From Comamonadaceae bacterium (GTDB taxonomy: Bacteria; Pseudomonadota; Gammaproteobacteria; Burkholderiales; Burkholderiaceae_C): a stretch of 64,000 bases of DNA. The position numbers and the translations under genes are program-made. The notes below the pieces were generated by a model. The model saw nothing but the letters and a program-made list of their open reading frames with translations. It did no database searches and had not been told where the DNA came from. Shown piece after piece: positions 20,553-30,582 of the stretch; position 1 is the stretch's first letter; each line of letters begins with the position of its first letter. Location: assembly GCA_027488735.1 (NCBI GenBank), contig JAIYBB010000008.1:62001-126000 (forward strand), in the 5' to 3' direction.

Positions 20553-21749
20553 ATGGCCAAGACCGCATTTCATTGGGACGATCCTTTGTTGCTGGACAAG
20601 CAACTGAGCGAAGACGAGCGCATGGTGCGCGACGCCGCGAATGCGTATTGCCAAGACAAATTGTTGCCGCGCGTGACCGAAGCTTTCCGGCATGAAAAAA
20701 CCGACCTCGCGATTTTTCGTGAAATGGGCGAACTCGGTTTGCTCGGCCCCACCATCCCCGCGCAATATGGCGGCCCGGAGTTGAACTATGTGGCTTACGG
20801 TTTGATCGCGCGCGAAGTCGAGCGCGTGGACTCCGGCTACCGTTCCATGATGAGCGTGCAGTCCTCGTTGGTGATGTTGCCAATCTTCGAATTCGGCACC
20901 GAAGGCCAGCGCCAAAAATACTTGCCCAAGCTCGCCACTGGCGAATGGATTGGTTGCTTCGGCTTGACCGAACCCGACCACGGCTCGGACCCGGCCAGCA
21001 TGGCGAGTCGCGCGCACAAGGTCAAAGGCGGCTACAAACTCAGCGGCAACAAAATGTGGATCTCCAATTCACCGGTCGCCGATGTGTTCGTGGTCTGGGC
21101 CAAAGAAGTGACCGAAGCCGGCGCGGTCGGGCCGATTCGCGGTTTTGTGTTGGAAAAAGGCATGGCGGGTTTGAGCGCACCGGCCATACACAGCAAGGTA
21201 GGTTTGCGCGCATCCATCACTGGTGAAATCGTCATGGACGGCGTGTTTGTGCCCGAAGACAACGCTTTCCCTGAAGTGCAAGGTTTGAAAGGCCCGTTCA
21301 CGTGTTTGAACAGCGCGCGTTACGGCATCGCTTGGGGTGCATTGGGCGCGGCCGAAGATTGTTTTCACCGCGCGCGCCAGTACACCTTGGACCGCCAGCA
21401 GTTCGGCAGGCCACTCGCTGCCAACCAACTCATTCAGAAAAAAATGGCCGACATGCAAACCGAAATCGCCCTCGGCTTGCAGGCCTGTTTGCGTTTGGGT
21501 CGCATGAAAGACGAAGGCACGGCGTCAGTGGAAATCACGTCTATCTTGAAACGCAATTCATGCGGCAAAGCGCTGGACATTGCGCGCATGGCACGCGACA
21601 TGATGGGCGGCAACGGCATCAGCGACGAGTTTGGTGTGGCGCGCCATCTGGTGAATTTGGAAGTGGTCAACACCTATGAAGGCACGCACGACATACACGC
21701 CTTGATTTTGGGCCGGGCGATCACAGGCATAGCGGCTTTTGCCAATTGA
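20553..21749 (+). CDS. Acyl-CoA dehydrogenase, glutaryl-CoA dehydrogenase-like
   Basis: A 398-residue FAD enzyme of the acyl-CoA dehydrogenase fold; by its sequence it is closest to glutaryl-CoA dehydrogenase, which oxidises and decarboxylates glutaryl-CoA in lysine and tryptophan breakdown. Family motifs are [17 protein letters not shown] near 135-150, [18 protein letters not shown] near 167-184 and the C-terminal [20 protein letters not shown] with the catalytic glutamate near residue 376. The ATG at 20553 has GGAG five bases upstream; an upstream open frame runs through the C-repeat palindrome and is not credible. Its TGA overlaps the TTG start of mnmA. Confidence 0.9.
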   Translation: MAKTAFHWDDPLLLDKQLSEDERMVRDAANAYCQDKLLPRVTEAFRHEKTDLAIFREMGELGLLGPTIPAQYGGPELNYVAYGLIAREVERVDSGYRSMMSVQSSLVMLPIFEFGTEGQRQKYLPKLATGEWIGCFGLTEPDHGSDPASMASRAHKVKGGYKLSGNKMWISNSPVADVFVVWAKEVTEAGAVGPIRGFVLEKGMAGLSAPAIHSKVGLRASITGEIVMDGVFVPEDNAFPEVQGLKGPFTCLNSARYGIAWGALGAAEDCFHRARQYTLDRQQFGRPLAANQLIQKKMADMQTEIALGLQACLRLGRMKDEGTASVEITSILKRNSCGKALDIARMARDMMGGNGISDEFGVARHLVNLEVVNTYEGTHDIHALILGRAITGIAAFAN

Positions 21750-22849
21750 AAAAGCAGCGGATTGTGGTGGGATTGAGTGGCGGTGTCGACTCGGCGGTGA
21801 CCGCCTTGTTATTGAAACGCCAAGGCCACGAAGTGGTCGGCATCTTCATGAAAAACTGGGAAGACGATGACAACGATGAATACTGCTCGTCCAACCAAGA
21901 CTTCATTGACGCCGCCGCTGTCGCTGATGTCATCGGCATAGACATAGAGCACATCAATTTCGCGGCGGATTACAAAGACCGCGTGTTCGCCGAATTTTTG
22001 CGCGAGTACCAAGCCGGGCGCACGCCGAACCCAGATATTTTGTGCAACGCTGAAATCAAATTCAAAGCTTTCTTAGACCATGCGTTTGCCTTGGGCGCAG
22101 ACAAAATGGCTACCGGCCATTACGCGCGGGTGCGACACAACACACAGACGGGTTTGTATGAATTGCTCAAAGGCGTGGACAACAGCAAAGACCAAAGTTA
22201 TTTTTTGCACCGCTTGACGCAAGCGCAGTTGTCGCAGTCTTTGTTTCCTATCGGCGAGTTGCAAAAAACCGAAGTGCGGCGTATTGCCGATGAAGCAGGT
22301 TTGCCGAATGCGCGCAAAAAAGACTCGACGGGTATTTGTTTCATTGGCGAGCGGCCGTTCCGCGAATTTTTAAACCGCTACATCGCCAAAGCGCCGGGCC
22401 CGATCAAAACCGATCAGGGCAGAAAAATCGGCGAACACCAAGGCTTGAGTTTCTACACACTGGGTCAGCGCCAAGGTTTGGGCATAGGCGGCATCAAAGA
22501 AAAAGGCGTGCAACGAGGCGGCGGTGACCACTCGCCATGGTTTGTGGCGCGCAAAGACATGGCGACAAACACCTTGTGGGTGGTGCAAGGCCATGACCAT
22601 CCCTGGTTGTTGTCATCAGATTTGAAATTTAACGATGCGAGTTGGACGTCATCAGCATCGCCCGCACTCAGCGAGTGTTTTGCGAAAACACGTTACCGAC
22701 AAGCGGATGCGCCTTGTCAATTTGAGGCTATGGGTGACGGCGGCTATGCGTTGTCGTTTCCTGAACCGCAATGGGCGGTGACGCCGGGACAGTCTGCGGT
22801 CTTGTATGACGGCGAGGTGTGTTTGGGCGGTGGCGTGATCATGAGTTAA
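21746..22849 (+). CDS. mnmA: tRNA-specific 2-thiouridylase MnmA
   Basis: MnmA thiolates U34 of tRNA Lys, Glu and Gln with sulfur delivered by IscS and the Tus relay. The PP-loop [10 protein letters not shown] occupies residues 9-18. The two catalytic cysteines are visible: C100 in [10 protein letters not shown] and C198 in TGICFIGER. At 367 residues it has normal length. The TTG start overlaps the upstream acyl-CoA dehydrogenase stop (TTGA), suggesting coupling. Its TAA stop lies in a degenerate C-like sequence that opens composite repeat 2. Confidence 0.96.
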   Translation: MKKQRIVVGLSGGVDSAVTALLLKRQGHEVVGIFMKNWEDDDNDEYCSSNQDFIDAAAVADVIGIDIEHINFAADYKDRVFAEFLREYQAGRTPNPDILCNAEIKFKAFLDHAFALGADKMATGHYARVRHNTQTGLYELLKGVDNSKDQSYFLHRLTQAQLSQSLFPIGELQKTEVRRIADEAGLPNARKKDSTGICFIGERPFREFLNRYIAKAPGPIKTDQGRKIGEHQGLSFYTLGQRQGLGIGGIKEKGVQRGGGDHSPWFVARKDMATNTLWVVQGHDHPWLLSSDLKFNDASWTSSASPALSECFAKTRYRQADAPCQFEAMGDGGYALSFPEPQWAVTPGQSAVLYDGEVCLGGGVIMS

Positions 22850-23195
22850 TTGGACAGAAGAGTTCACGCCATGCCGGCTCGGTCGCCGCTCACCGCCGCT
22901 GCGCGGCAACGTTCGCGTCGGCCCGCCCGTCATGTCGTTTGTCCGATCGATAAATCTCCTCCGACGGCATTTCTGCGGTTATAGAAATCCTGCTTCAGCA
23001 AATTCAATTAAGTGGGATCAAACTTTAATTTCGACCATAAACACCACTTGAGGCCGAACAGGCGGGGGCGTTTTTTTCGAGCGAAAGCGGAGAAAAAAAG
23101 CGCACCGGACGGGTCGGCCTAAGCGTGTCTTAACTTCTCGACAGCAGAAAAGCCCAAACTAAACGGACGTGTCGGCCTAAGCGTGTCTTCAAATG
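22846..23195 (+). repeat. Composite intergenic repeat, copy 2 (C-A-C-B, partly decayed)
   Basis: This non-coding block fills the gap of about 400 bases between mnmA and the barstar-like gene. A C-like TTAATTGGACAGA at the mnmA stop is followed by module A (22868 to about 22983). The first 57 bases of A are identical to copy 3. Then come a decayed C (CAATTAAGTGGGATCAAAC, from 23005) and B (23044-23195) with T7/A7 arms and GCGAAAGC. B ends in one complete unit starting GGGTCGGCC (23111) and a partial second (from 23169). The rest of the gap holds the barstar gene terminator. Confidence 0.82.
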
Positions 23196-23223
23196 CTAAA
23201 AAACAAAACCCCGCATAGCGGGG
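23195..23223 (-). terminator. Rho-independent terminator of the barstar-like gene
   Basis: On the minus strand the stem CCCCGC/GCGGGG (23209-23214 with 23218-23223, three-base loop) is followed by TTTTGTTTTTT. It lies 27 bases after the stop of the barstar-like gene, in the correct orientation. The U-tract partly abuts the end of composite repeat 2. Confidence 0.9.
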
Positions 23224-23250
23224 CTTTGCAAAGAACAAAGCGCTTAAAAA

Positions 23251-23820
23251 TTAAGCAGCTGTCAACCAGTAACCGGCGTTGAAAGGGCTGCTCATGCGCA
23301 ATGCCAGTGGAGACACGTCCACCAACTTGTCGGTAGGCATTTTTTCGCCGTCACCGAGTTCAATGCCGGTGGGCTCAAGACCGTCAGCGCGTTCGACGAC
23401 TGCCGCACGGGCAACTGAGAACGAATAAAAGCAACGGAAGGAGACTTTACGCTCAGCCCAGAACTCGGCGGCTTCACGGAAGACGTCTAGCAATTGCTCG
23501 CGAGCTTCTTTGTCGAATTTGGCATGTGCGGGAATATGCTCCAACACCAAAATGAAACCGGGTTGATGGCCAGACTTGTACAAAGCATCGCTCATGCTGT
23601 CAAACAAGGCATCGAAATTTTTGCCTGCTTGCGGTGCGAACGTGAACTGCTGGGTCGTCAAATCCAGAATGTCTTGCTTGCTTTGGGCGTTGGCCAAATT
23701 GGCATACAAAAAGTGGTAGCCCAACTGGGCGGCCGCAGATTGCAAATCAGCCACGCGAAAAGCGCGGATAGATTGAACGATATTTGTTTTGACTGTTCGA
23801 AGAGGCATGTCCATCGCCAT
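23251..23820 (-). CDS. Barstar-family (ribonuclease inhibitor-like) protein, isolated
   Basis: A 189-residue cytoplasmic protein whose middle part fits the barstar fold. QSKQDILDLTTQQF (a helix), then GKNFDALFDSMSDAL corresponding to the acidic FGxNWDALWD segment of barstar, then a strand QPGFILVLEHIP. Barstars tightly inhibit barnase-type secreted ribonucleases. The C-terminal 60 residues extend beyond the classical 90-residue barstar and are not recognised. No ribonuclease gene is adjacent, so this copy may have another partner. It stands alone between composite repeat 2 and maeB and has its own terminator. Confidence 0.7.
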   Translation of the reverse strand: MAMDMPLRTVKTNIVQSIRAFRVADLQSAAAQLGYHFLYANLANAQSKQDILDLTTQQFTFAPQAGKNFDALFDSMSDALYKSGHQPGFILVLEHIPAHAKFDKEAREQLLDVFREAAEFWAERKVSFRCFYSFSVARAAVVERADGLEPTGIELGDGEKMPTDKLVDVSPLALRMSSPFNAGYWLTAA

Positions 23821-23859
23821 GGTATTCCCACAAATGTCGAGTTTGTAAAGCGCTGCAAC

Positions 23860-23928
23860 TGTGGATAACTTGTCAACAAATCGGTTACGGCAGACTACAG
23901 CTGGTTTACAAACTCGGGTTAACCCGAA
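23860..23928. promoter_or_regulatory. Gap before the barstar-like gene: DnaA-box-like site and 14-base palindrome
   Basis: The 227-base gap between the barstar-like gene and maeB contains TGTGGATAA (23860-23868), a perfect DnaA-box match in isolation, and the perfect palindrome TCGGGTTAACCCGA (23914-23927). Either could be an operator of the barstar-like gene. A single DnaA box can occur by chance. Confidence 0.35.
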
Positions 23929-24047
23929 AAACTTGATAGAAGATTATCTTGCAAAGCCGCCAAATTTGCAAGGATCGTCAAGGGAAGCACCGTTCATGAC
24001 ATGGAAAAGGCATCTATGTAAGTGCATGCACACTTGTGTTTAAACCT

Positions 24048-26369
24048 TTAGCGTGCAGCATTTAAGTCAGCTACAGCGATGGCTGTCATGTTCACAATGC
24101 GGCGCACCGTGGTGCTCGCCGTCAGGATTTGCACTTGTTTGGCAGCGCCCAGCAGCACCGGGCCGATGGCAATATTGCCGCCAGCCGCTGTTTTCAACAG
24201 GTTGTAAGTGATATTGGCGGCATCCAGGTTTGGCAGCACCAGCAAATTGGCGTCAGACAACAGCGTGCTGTGCGGCATGAGTGCTTGACGGGCCACTGTG
24301 TCAATCGCCACATCGGCATGCATTTCGCCATCAATTTCCAGCCAAGGCGCCAGATGTCGCACCAAAGCCAATGTGCTGCGCATTTTCAGCGCGGTGGGAT
24401 GGTTGCTGCTGCCGAAATTGGAGTGCGACAGCAGCGCGGCTTTAGGCACGACACCAAAGCGCTTCATTTCTTCTGCGGCCATCACCGTGATCTCGGCCAA
24501 TTGCTCCGCACTGGGGTCGTAATTGATGTGCGTATCCACCAAAAACAGCTGGCGTTCGGGCAATAAAAGTGCATTCATGCAGGCATAAGTGCTGACACCC
24601 GGGCGCAAGCCGATGACCTGGTCCACATATTTCAAATGTGCATCGGGGGTGGACCAAGTGCCGCAAATCAAACCATCTGCTTCACCCTTGTGCACCATCA
24701 TGCACCCGATCAAGGTGAGGCGACGGCGCATGTCAATCTTGGCCAGTTGTTGCGTCACGCCTTTGCGCTCGGTCATGTGGTGATAGCTTTGCCAGAAGTC
24801 ACGGTAGCGGTGGTCGTCCTCCACATTGACCACCTGATAGTCAACGCCCTCGATCATGCGCAAACCGAAGCGTTCGATGCGTTGGCTGATCACCGCCGGA
24901 CGACCAATCAAAATCGGTTTGGCCAAACCTTCGTCCAGCACGATTTGCGCGGCGCGCAACACGCGTTCGTCCTCGCCTTCAGCGAAGCAAATGCGCTTTT
25001 TGCTGCCGCGTTTGGCCGCACTGAAGATGGGCTTCATCGCCGCGCCCGAGGCATACACCAGCGATTGCAATTTTTCTCGGTATGCGTCCATGTCGGTGAT
25101 CGGACGCTGCGCCACGCCACTGGCAATGGCGGCTTGCACCACGGCCGGTGCGATTTTCATCATCAGGCGCGGGTCAAACGGTTTGGGAATCAGGTATTCG
25201 GGGCCAAACGCCAGGTTTTCACCGGCATATGCCGCAGCCACCACTTCGCTTTGCTCGGCCTGCGCCAATTCGGCAATCGCGTGCACCGCAGCCACTTCCA
25301 TTTCTGGGGTGATGGTTGACGCGCCAGCATCCAGAGCCCCGCGAAAAATATAAGGAAAACACAGCACGTTGTTGACTTGGTTCGGGTAGTCGGTGCGACC
25401 TGTGGCCATGATGGCGTCGCTGCGTACTTGCAAGACTTCTTCGGGCAATATTTCGGGGGTCGGGTTGGCCAGCGCCAAAATCAAAGGGCGAGCAGCCATG
25501 GCCTTGACCATGTCGGGTTTGAGCACGCCACCGGCTGACAAACCGAGAAACACATCGGCATTGCCGATCACATCGCCCAAAGTGCGCGCATCGGTTTTTT
25601 GCACGAACTGAATTTTGTCTTCGTCCATCAACTCGGCGCGGCCCGCGTAAACCACGCCGGCCAAGTCAGTGACCCAAATATTGTGTCGTGGCATGCCGAG
25701 TTTGACCAACATACCCAAGCAAGCCAAAGCCGCTGCGCCTGCGCCGGAAGCGACCAATTTCACTTGGGTGATGTCCTTGCCCACCACTTTGAGGCCATTG
25801 AGGATGGCGGCACCCACCACGATCGCCGTGCCGTGCTGGTCGTCGTGGAACACCGGTATCTTCATGCGCTGGCGCAACTGCCGCTCGATGTAAAAACAAT
25901 CCGGGGCTTTGATGTCTTCCAAATTGATGCCGCCGAATGTGGGCTCTAGTGACGCAATGATGTCGACCAGTTTGTCCGGGTCTTTTTCGTTGATCTCGAT
26001 GTCAAACACATCAATGCCCGCAAACTTTTTGAACAACACGCCCTTGCCTTCCATCACCGGCTTGGCGGCCAAAGGGCCGATATCACCCAAACCCAGCACC
26101 GCAGTGCCGTTGGTGATCACCGCCACCAAATTGCCACGGCTGGTGTATTTGTAGGCGTTGTTCGGGTCTTTCACAATTTCTTCGCAGGGCGCGGCCACGC
26201 CGGGTGAATACGCGAGTGACAGGTCGTGCTGGTTGACCAATTGCTTGGTGGCTTGAATGGCAACTTTGCCGGGCGTTGGAAATTCGTGGTATTCGAGTGC
26301 GGCGCGGCGCAGTTGCGCGCGGGCTTGCGGGCTGGTGTGGTCGTTGGCGGCCACTTTGGAATCACTCAT
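24048..26369 (-). CDS. maeB: NADP-dependent malic enzyme with phosphotransacetylase-like C-terminal domain
   Basis: MaeB oxidatively decarboxylates malate to pyruvate with NADP. The N-terminal malic-enzyme domain (about 1-430) shows [12 protein letters not shown] near 53-64, the metal and substrate region [20 protein letters not shown] near 165-184 and the Rossmann [16 protein letters not shown] near 195. The C-terminal 330 residues form the phosphotransacetylase-like domain typical of the MaeB class, presumed regulatory. At 773 residues it is the normal length. It begins 24 bases after the outer-membrane protein gene and is the last gene of a minus-strand run. Confidence 0.95.
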   Translation of the reverse strand: MSDSKVAANDHTSPQARAQLRRAALEYHEFPTPGKVAIQATKQLVNQHDLSLAYSPGVAAPCEEIVKDPNNAYKYTSRGNLVAVITNGTAVLGLGDIGPLAAKPVMEGKGVLFKKFAGIDVFDIEINEKDPDKLVDIIASLEPTFGGINLEDIKAPDCFYIERQLRQRMKIPVFHDDQHGTAIVVGAAILNGLKVVGKDITQVKLVASGAGAAALACLGMLVKLGMPRHNIWVTDLAGVVYAGRAELMDEDKIQFVQKTDARTLGDVIGNADVFLGLSAGGVLKPDMVKAMAARPLILALANPTPEILPEEVLQVRSDAIMATGRTDYPNQVNNVLCFPYIFRGALDAGASTITPEMEVAAVHAIAELAQAEQSEVVAAAYAGENLAFGPEYLIPKPFDPRLMMKIAPAVVQAAIASGVAQRPITDMDAYREKLQSLVYASGAAMKPIFSAAKRGSKKRICFAEGEDERVLRAAQIVLDEGLAKPILIGRPAVISQRIERFGLRMIEGVDYQVVNVEDDHRYRDFWQSYHHMTERKGVTQQLAKIDMRRRLTLIGCMMVHKGEADGLICGTWSTPDAHLKYVDQVIGLRPGVSTYACMNALLLPERQLFLVDTHINYDPSAEQLAEITVMAAEEMKRFGVVPKAALLSHSNFGSSNHPTALKMRSTLALVRHLAPWLEIDGEMHADVAIDTVARQALMPHSTLLSDANLLVLPNLDAANITYNLLKTAAGGNIAIGPVLLGAAKQVQILTASTTVRRIVNMTAIAVADLNAAR

Positions 26370-26393
26370 GCGTGTCTTTCGGTCGAGGCAAGT

Positions 26394-27026
26394 TCAAAAT
26401 TTGTAGGTGTATTCAACAATGTATGAATCGCTTTCATGGATGTAGGTGCGCGCTTCCCAAGAGCGGGCCCAACGAAACTCCAATTCGTGGTGCTCGCCAA
26501 TGTCAACGCTGGGGCCCAAACGGAACTTGTTGACATCGTGACCGCTGGTGCCATCTAAAGCGCGTTGCACCCTGACCCCCATGATGAAGCCGAAAATCCC
26601 GCGTTCATAACGCAAAGCGGCCTCACTGTAGCCGTAAAGATATTTTTCGCCGGCTTCGTTGGCATGACCGACCAAGCCACGGAAATACATGCCCAAGTCG
26701 CCTTTGAGCGGCACATTTTTTCGCACCCGCACAGCAAGTTTGTAGACATTGCTGAAACTGGTGACGCCGCTGCTGACTTCCTTGTCGCGTTCACCTTCTA
26801 CCAAGAGTTCAATGCGGTGAATCGGCCCAGACTTAAAACTCAAACTAGGGATCAGCGTGAGGCCATAGCCATGGCTCACGTTGTCCGTTATTTTTTCATG
26901 TTCGTATTCCACGCCGAACTCGGGTCGACCACCCCATAAAGTGGCCTCTGCCATCGCAGAGCCTGCCAACATGCCAGCGGTGAGCAGAAAAATCGCGAAA
27001 CGTACATTGTTCAGGAGGACGGGCAT
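26394..27026 (-). CDS. Outer-membrane beta-barrel protein of unknown function
   Basis: A 210-residue protein with a Sec signal peptide (hydrophobic FAIFLLTAGMLAG, likely cleavage after AMA). The rest consists of alternating short amphipathic strands rich in aromatic and charged residues, and it ends YIVEYTYKF, with the C-terminal phenylalanine that the BAM machinery recognises. Size suits an eight- to ten-stranded barrel. I do not recognise a specific family or substrate. It lies between the rubredoxin reductase and malic enzyme genes on the same strand. Confidence 0.7.
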   Translation of the reverse strand: MPVLLNNVRFAIFLLTAGMLAGSAMAEATLWGGRPEFGVEYEHEKITDNVSHGYGLTLIPSLSFKSGPIHRIELLVEGERDKEVSSGVTSFSNVYKLAVRVRKNVPLKGDLGMYFRGLVGHANEAGEKYLYGYSEAALRYERGIFGFIMGVRVQRALDGTSGHDVNKFRLGPSVDIGEHHELEFRWARSWEARTYIHESDSYIVEYTYKF

Positions 27027-27106
27027 GGCACAGAAGAGAATTTCTCTGAGTATACAACGAACAACTGCCGCATGGTTTCAGCGCCTGCATCGAGTTGAAG
27101 GCGGCA

Positions 27107-28249
27107 TCAAGAGGCTAGCCATTGCATGGCCTTGGCGCGTTGGGCGGTTTGTTTGCCGCCAAGCACAAAACCGCGACAACGACCATCGTCCGTCATAAAT
27201 TGCCAGACATGCTCCTCGCTGCTTTGCCACTGACCGGCGGTGCCTGGCTCAGGCAAGGCCAGCAACAGGGCAAATGCCGGTGTTTTTACCGCCACTGGCA
27301 TGACGGGGAAGACAACGTCGGTTGGCGTACCCGCTAGAGTGGCGCCCAACGCCCGCGCGGCGGTCATGATGGGCATGACATAGGGCAAGACGCGGTCACC
27401 TGCAGACGCATATTGCGCCACATCGCCCAAGGCATAAACATGCGGGTCGCTGGTTTGCAGTTGATGGTTCACCAGCACCCCGCGGTCACAAGCCAAACCG
27501 GCCTGCGCCAGCCACGCGGTGTCGGGTCGCAAACCTATGGCACTGAGCACCATGTCCACTGGCAATGCCTCACCGCTGTGCAAATGCGCCAGCAAGGCGG
27601 GGCCTTGGTGCGAAACGCTGGTGACGCGGTTGTTCAAATGCCAAACCACGCCCAGATCTCCAAGCGCCTGCTGCAATGGCGCGCTCGCCGCCTCTGGCAG
27701 CAACGCCGCCAAAGGACGCGTTGCCGGGTCAACCACATGCACCTGAAAGCCAGCGCCCGCCAAGTCGTTGGCGAACTCACAGCCGATCAAACCCGCGCCC
27801 ATGATCAACACTTTCGCACCTGGCTGCAAGCGCTCACGCAGCAGCGCGTAATCCGCCCATTGATTGACGGACAAAACGCGGTCAGCGGCATCGCCATCCA
27901 ACGGCAGCCGAATCGGCTCGGCGCCCAAGGCCAGCACCAAGCGGCTGTAGGTGAACACCTGTGTGTCGGTATGCAGTTCACGCTTCGCCAGATGCAAGCC
28001 ATGGGCGTGCGAATGGGCATGGCATTGAACATTCAAACTTGCCGCCAAGTCAGCAGCCAGGCCATTGACCAATTGCTGGGCAGACTTGCCTTGGGCAAAT
28101 GCGGTGGACAAGGCAGGTTTGGGATAGGCGTCCCCCGAGGAAGCCGTGACCAACACCACCGGGGTTTGGCTGTCGTGTTTGCGGAATTCTTTGATGCTGG
28201 TCCAGCCGGCCAAGCCACTGCCTAGTACCACCACGGGGGCTTCAGTCAT
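27107..28249 (-). CDS. Rubredoxin reductase (FAD-dependent NAD(P)H oxidoreductase)
   Basis: A 380-residue two-dinucleotide-binding flavoprotein that passes electrons from NAD(P)H to rubredoxin. The N-terminal FAD motif VVLGSGLAGWTSIKEF is at residues 6-21, the NAD motif VLIMGAGLIGCEFANDL near 145-161 and the second FAD motif VYALGDVAQY near 270. It follows the rubredoxin gene by two bases, which strongly supports the partner assignment. The neighbouring rubrerythrin gene suggests that the chain reduces peroxide, although alkane hydroxylase chains use the same enzymes; no alkB is present here. Confidence 0.9.
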   Translation of the reverse strand: MTEAPVVVLGSGLAGWTSIKEFRKHDSQTPVVLVTASSGDAYPKPALSTAFAQGKSAQQLVNGLAADLAASLNVQCHAHSHAHGLHLAKRELHTDTQVFTYSRLVLALGAEPIRLPLDGDAADRVLSVNQWADYALLRERLQPGAKVLIMGAGLIGCEFANDLAGAGFQVHVVDPATRPLAALLPEAASAPLQQALGDLGVVWHLNNRVTSVSHQGPALLAHLHSGEALPVDMVLSAIGLRPDTAWLAQAGLACDRGVLVNHQLQTSDPHVYALGDVAQYASAGDRVLPYVMPIMTAARALGATLAGTPTDVVFPVMPVAVKTPAFALLLALPEPGTAGQWQSSEEHVWQFMTDDGRCRGFVLGGKQTAQRAKAMQWLAS

Positions 28250-28251
28250 GT

Positions 28252-28428
28252 TCAGACCTCGACCATTTCGAAATCAGCCTTGGCCACGCCGCAGTCCGGG
28301 CAGGTCCAGTCCGCTGGCACATCGGCCCAGCGGGTGCCCGCGGCGATCTTGTCTTCGGGACGACCGGCGGCTTCGTCATAAATGAAACCGCACACGATAC
28401 AAACATAGGTGTTGAAAGAGTTGCTCAT
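28252..28428 (-). CDS. Rubredoxin
   Basis: A 58-residue iron-sulfur electron carrier, too short for a typical open-frame cutoff but clear. The iron-binding cysteines are C10 and C13 in [10 protein letters not shown] and C43 and C46 in CPDCGVAK, with the conserved [11 protein letters not shown] between them. AGGAG lies seven bases before the ATG. It is placed between rubrerythrin (56 bases upstream) and rubredoxin reductase (two bases downstream), all on the minus strand. Confidence 0.96.
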   Translation of the reverse strand: MSNSFNTYVCIVCGFIYDEAAGRPEDKIAAGTRWADVPADWTCPDCGVAKADFEMVEV

Positions 28429-28484
28429 AGATTGCTCCTGAAATGAGAGAAGAAAAAAAGGTGGAGTATCGCCAACGCAGCGAA

Positions 28485-28967
28485 TCAGGCGGTGGCTTGT
28501 TGCAAGCGTGCTTTGTAATGGTTGGCGTGACGCTCTTCCACTTTGGCCAATGCAGCAAAGCGTTTTTGCGCCTTGGCCAAGGTGGCGGCAAATTGCGCAG
28601 CGTGTGTTTTTGACTCTTCGATTTGCTCGTTCATTTCCGCTGCTGCAGCTGCATTGCCTTCGGCTTCGGCGGTGCGGCGGAACGATGGGTACATCTCGGT
28701 GTATTCGTAGGTTTCGCCATCGATGGCGATTTGCAAAGCTTTGGCCGGGGTCATCTCGGCTTTGGGGTAGAGCAAATCCAAATGGCCAAAAGCATGTTGC
28801 AATTCCTGATCGGCGGTTTCCTCAAACGTGCGTGCGGTTTCTTCGTCGCCCATGGCGCGGGCGATGCGGGCGAAATAACGGTACTTGGTGTGGGCCATGG
28901 ATTCGCCGGCGAAGGCGGCTTCAAGGTTGGCCATGGTTTTGATCTCGGGGCGTTGCTGGGTATGCAT
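28485..28967 (-). CDS. Rubrerythrin (diiron domain only)
   Basis: A 160-residue ferritin-like diiron protein that reduces hydrogen peroxide to water. Likely ligands are E22 (FAGES), E55 and H58 (ELQH), E88 (TYEYTEMY) and E144 and H147 (EERH). The C-terminal rubredoxin domain of classical rubrerythrin is absent; the adjacent rubredoxin gene can supply the electrons. AGGAG six bases before the ATG at 28967 supports this start over one 18 residues upstream. The rubrerythrin-rubredoxin-reductase order suggests one peroxide-defence operon. Confidence 0.93.
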   Translation of the reverse strand: MHTQQRPEIKTMANLEAAFAGESMAHTKYRYFARIARAMGDEETARTFEETADQELQHAFGHLDLLYPKAEMTPAKALQIAIDGETYEYTEMYPSFRRTAEAEGNAAAAAEMNEQIEESKTHAAQFAATLAKAQKRFAALAKVEERHANHYKARLQQATA

Positions 28968-29089
28968 AAAAACTCCTGTGATTGATGAAATGAATCGGAA
29001 CAGGAAGAATGATAGAGCCAATTAATTTAAAATACCAATTGATTGTTACTAATTCATTGATAGAGGCTATTGCCCTCCTCCGCGCTGTG

Positions 29090-30472
29090 TCAACCCCGCA
29101 TCAAAGCTTCGATTTCATCCGCATCCACGGGCACGCCCCGGCTGATCAACTCACACCCTGTGGCGGTAACGATGGCATCGTCTTCTATTCGAATGCCTAT
29201 GTGCCAGAACTGCTCGGGCACGCCTTCGCCCGGACGCACATACAAACCGGGCTCTAAAGTCAACACCATGCCGGGGTGCAGCACGCGGCTGGGGCGCGGT
29301 TGCACCACCACGCCGGTGATCGGGTCGGCTTTGGGCGGCTCGGTGTTGGCCTCGCCAGGCTCGACATAGCTGCCGCAATCGTGCACATCCATGCCCAACC
29401 AGTGGCTGGTGCGGTGCATATAAAAAGGGAAGTAGGCTTTCTTTTCGATCACGTCTTGCAAAGAGCCGTGTTTGTCATGCGACAAGAGGCCGACATCCAA
29501 CAAGCCTTGCGCCAACACTTTCACTGCCGCTTCGTGCGGGTCGTTGAAGCGGGCACCTGCGCGAGTGGCGTTTGCCGATGCATATTGCGCTGCCAAAACG
29601 ATGTCGTAGAGCGCGCGCTGCGGGCCGGTGAATGTGCCGTTGGCCGGAAACGTGCGGGTGATGTCAGACGCATAGCCGTCGAGTTCGCAACCGGCGTCGA
29701 TCAACACCAAGTCGCCGTTGCGCACAGGCGCGGTATCGGCTCGGTAATGCAAGACGCAGGCGTTCGCACCGGCGGCAACGATGGAGGTGTAGGCTGGAAA
29801 CTGCGAGCCGTGCCGACGGAACTCATGCAACAGTTCGGCTTCCAAATGGTGTTCGCGCACATCCTGGCGGTCGCGCAACATGCGCGCACTCAGTTGCATG
29901 GCGCGCACATGGGCGCCTGCGCTGATTTGTGCGGCGCGGCGCATGGTGTCTTGTTCGTGTGCGTCTTTGAGCAAACGCATTTCGTCGAGCAACACACACA
30001 CATCTTGCTGCACTGACGGACAAGACACGCCCATGCGCACACGGGCGCGTACTTTGTTCAACCAGCCATCGATTTGCGAGGACAACCTATCGTGCGTGGC
30101 AAACGGGTACCAGACGCTGGTTTGGTTTTCCAATAACTTCGGTATTTGCGCGTCCAGTTCGGCCACTGAAAACGCTTGGTTCACACCCAATGTGCCAGGT
30201 GCTGCCAGCGGGCCCAAACGTATGCCGTCCCAAATTTCACGCTCCAAATCTTTGGGCTGGCAAAACACAGTGCTGCGACCGTTGGCTTCGATGACCAGCC
30301 AAGCGTTGGGCTCGGTGAAACCGGTGAGGTAGAAAAAATAACTGTCGTGTCGAAACGGAAAATCGGCGTCGCGGTTGCGGGCGCGCTCAGGAGCAGTCGG
30401 GATGATGGCCACACCGCCAGGGCCCAGTTGGGCAGCTAAAGCAGCGCGGCGTGAAGCGTAAAAATGGGTCAT
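29090..30472 (-). CDS. pepP: Xaa-Pro aminopeptidase P
   Basis: PepP removes N-terminal residues that precede proline. At 460 residues it has the N-terminal creatinase-like domain and the C-terminal pita-bread metallopeptidase domain. The two-manganese ligands can be seen as aspartates in LVLIDAGCELDGYASDITRTF, a histidine in HRTSHWLGMDVHD and glutamates in LTLEPGLY and IGIRIEDD. It begins about 110 bases after the end of the MurU-like gene on the same strand and is separated from rubrerythrin by about 120 bases. Confidence 0.95.
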   Translation of the reverse strand: MTHFYASRRAALAAQLGPGGVAIIPTAPERARNRDADFPFRHDSYFFYLTGFTEPNAWLVIEANGRSTVFCQPKDLEREIWDGIRLGPLAAPGTLGVNQAFSVAELDAQIPKLLENQTSVWYPFATHDRLSSQIDGWLNKVRARVRMGVSCPSVQQDVCVLLDEMRLLKDAHEQDTMRRAAQISAGAHVRAMQLSARMLRDRQDVREHHLEAELLHEFRRHGSQFPAYTSIVAAGANACVLHYRADTAPVRNGDLVLIDAGCELDGYASDITRTFPANGTFTGPQRALYDIVLAAQYASANATRAGARFNDPHEAAVKVLAQGLLDVGLLSHDKHGSLQDVIEKKAYFPFYMHRTSHWLGMDVHDCGSYVEPGEANTEPPKADPITGVVVQPRPSRVLHPGMVLTLEPGLYVRPGEGVPEQFWHIGIRIEDDAIVTATGCELISRGVPVDADEIEALMRG

Positions 30473-30582
30473 GGCGCGATTGTAGGAGGGGCGCTCAACC
30501 TACATGCGTGAAGGACTATCCACTAGGCGTATGTTCGTGGTGCGTCATAAACCTCCCCAGCGACGACAAGTCAAGCGGATGA

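Noticed and set aside
23860..23868. Second origin suggested by a DnaA box near the barstar-like gene
   Set aside because: It is a single box with no cluster, no AT-rich unwinding element and no replication gene beside it.
24030..24047. Possible terminator after maeB
   Set aside because: Short palindromes (GTGCATGCAC, GTTTAAAC) are present before 24047, but none is a stem followed by a T-run on the minus strand.
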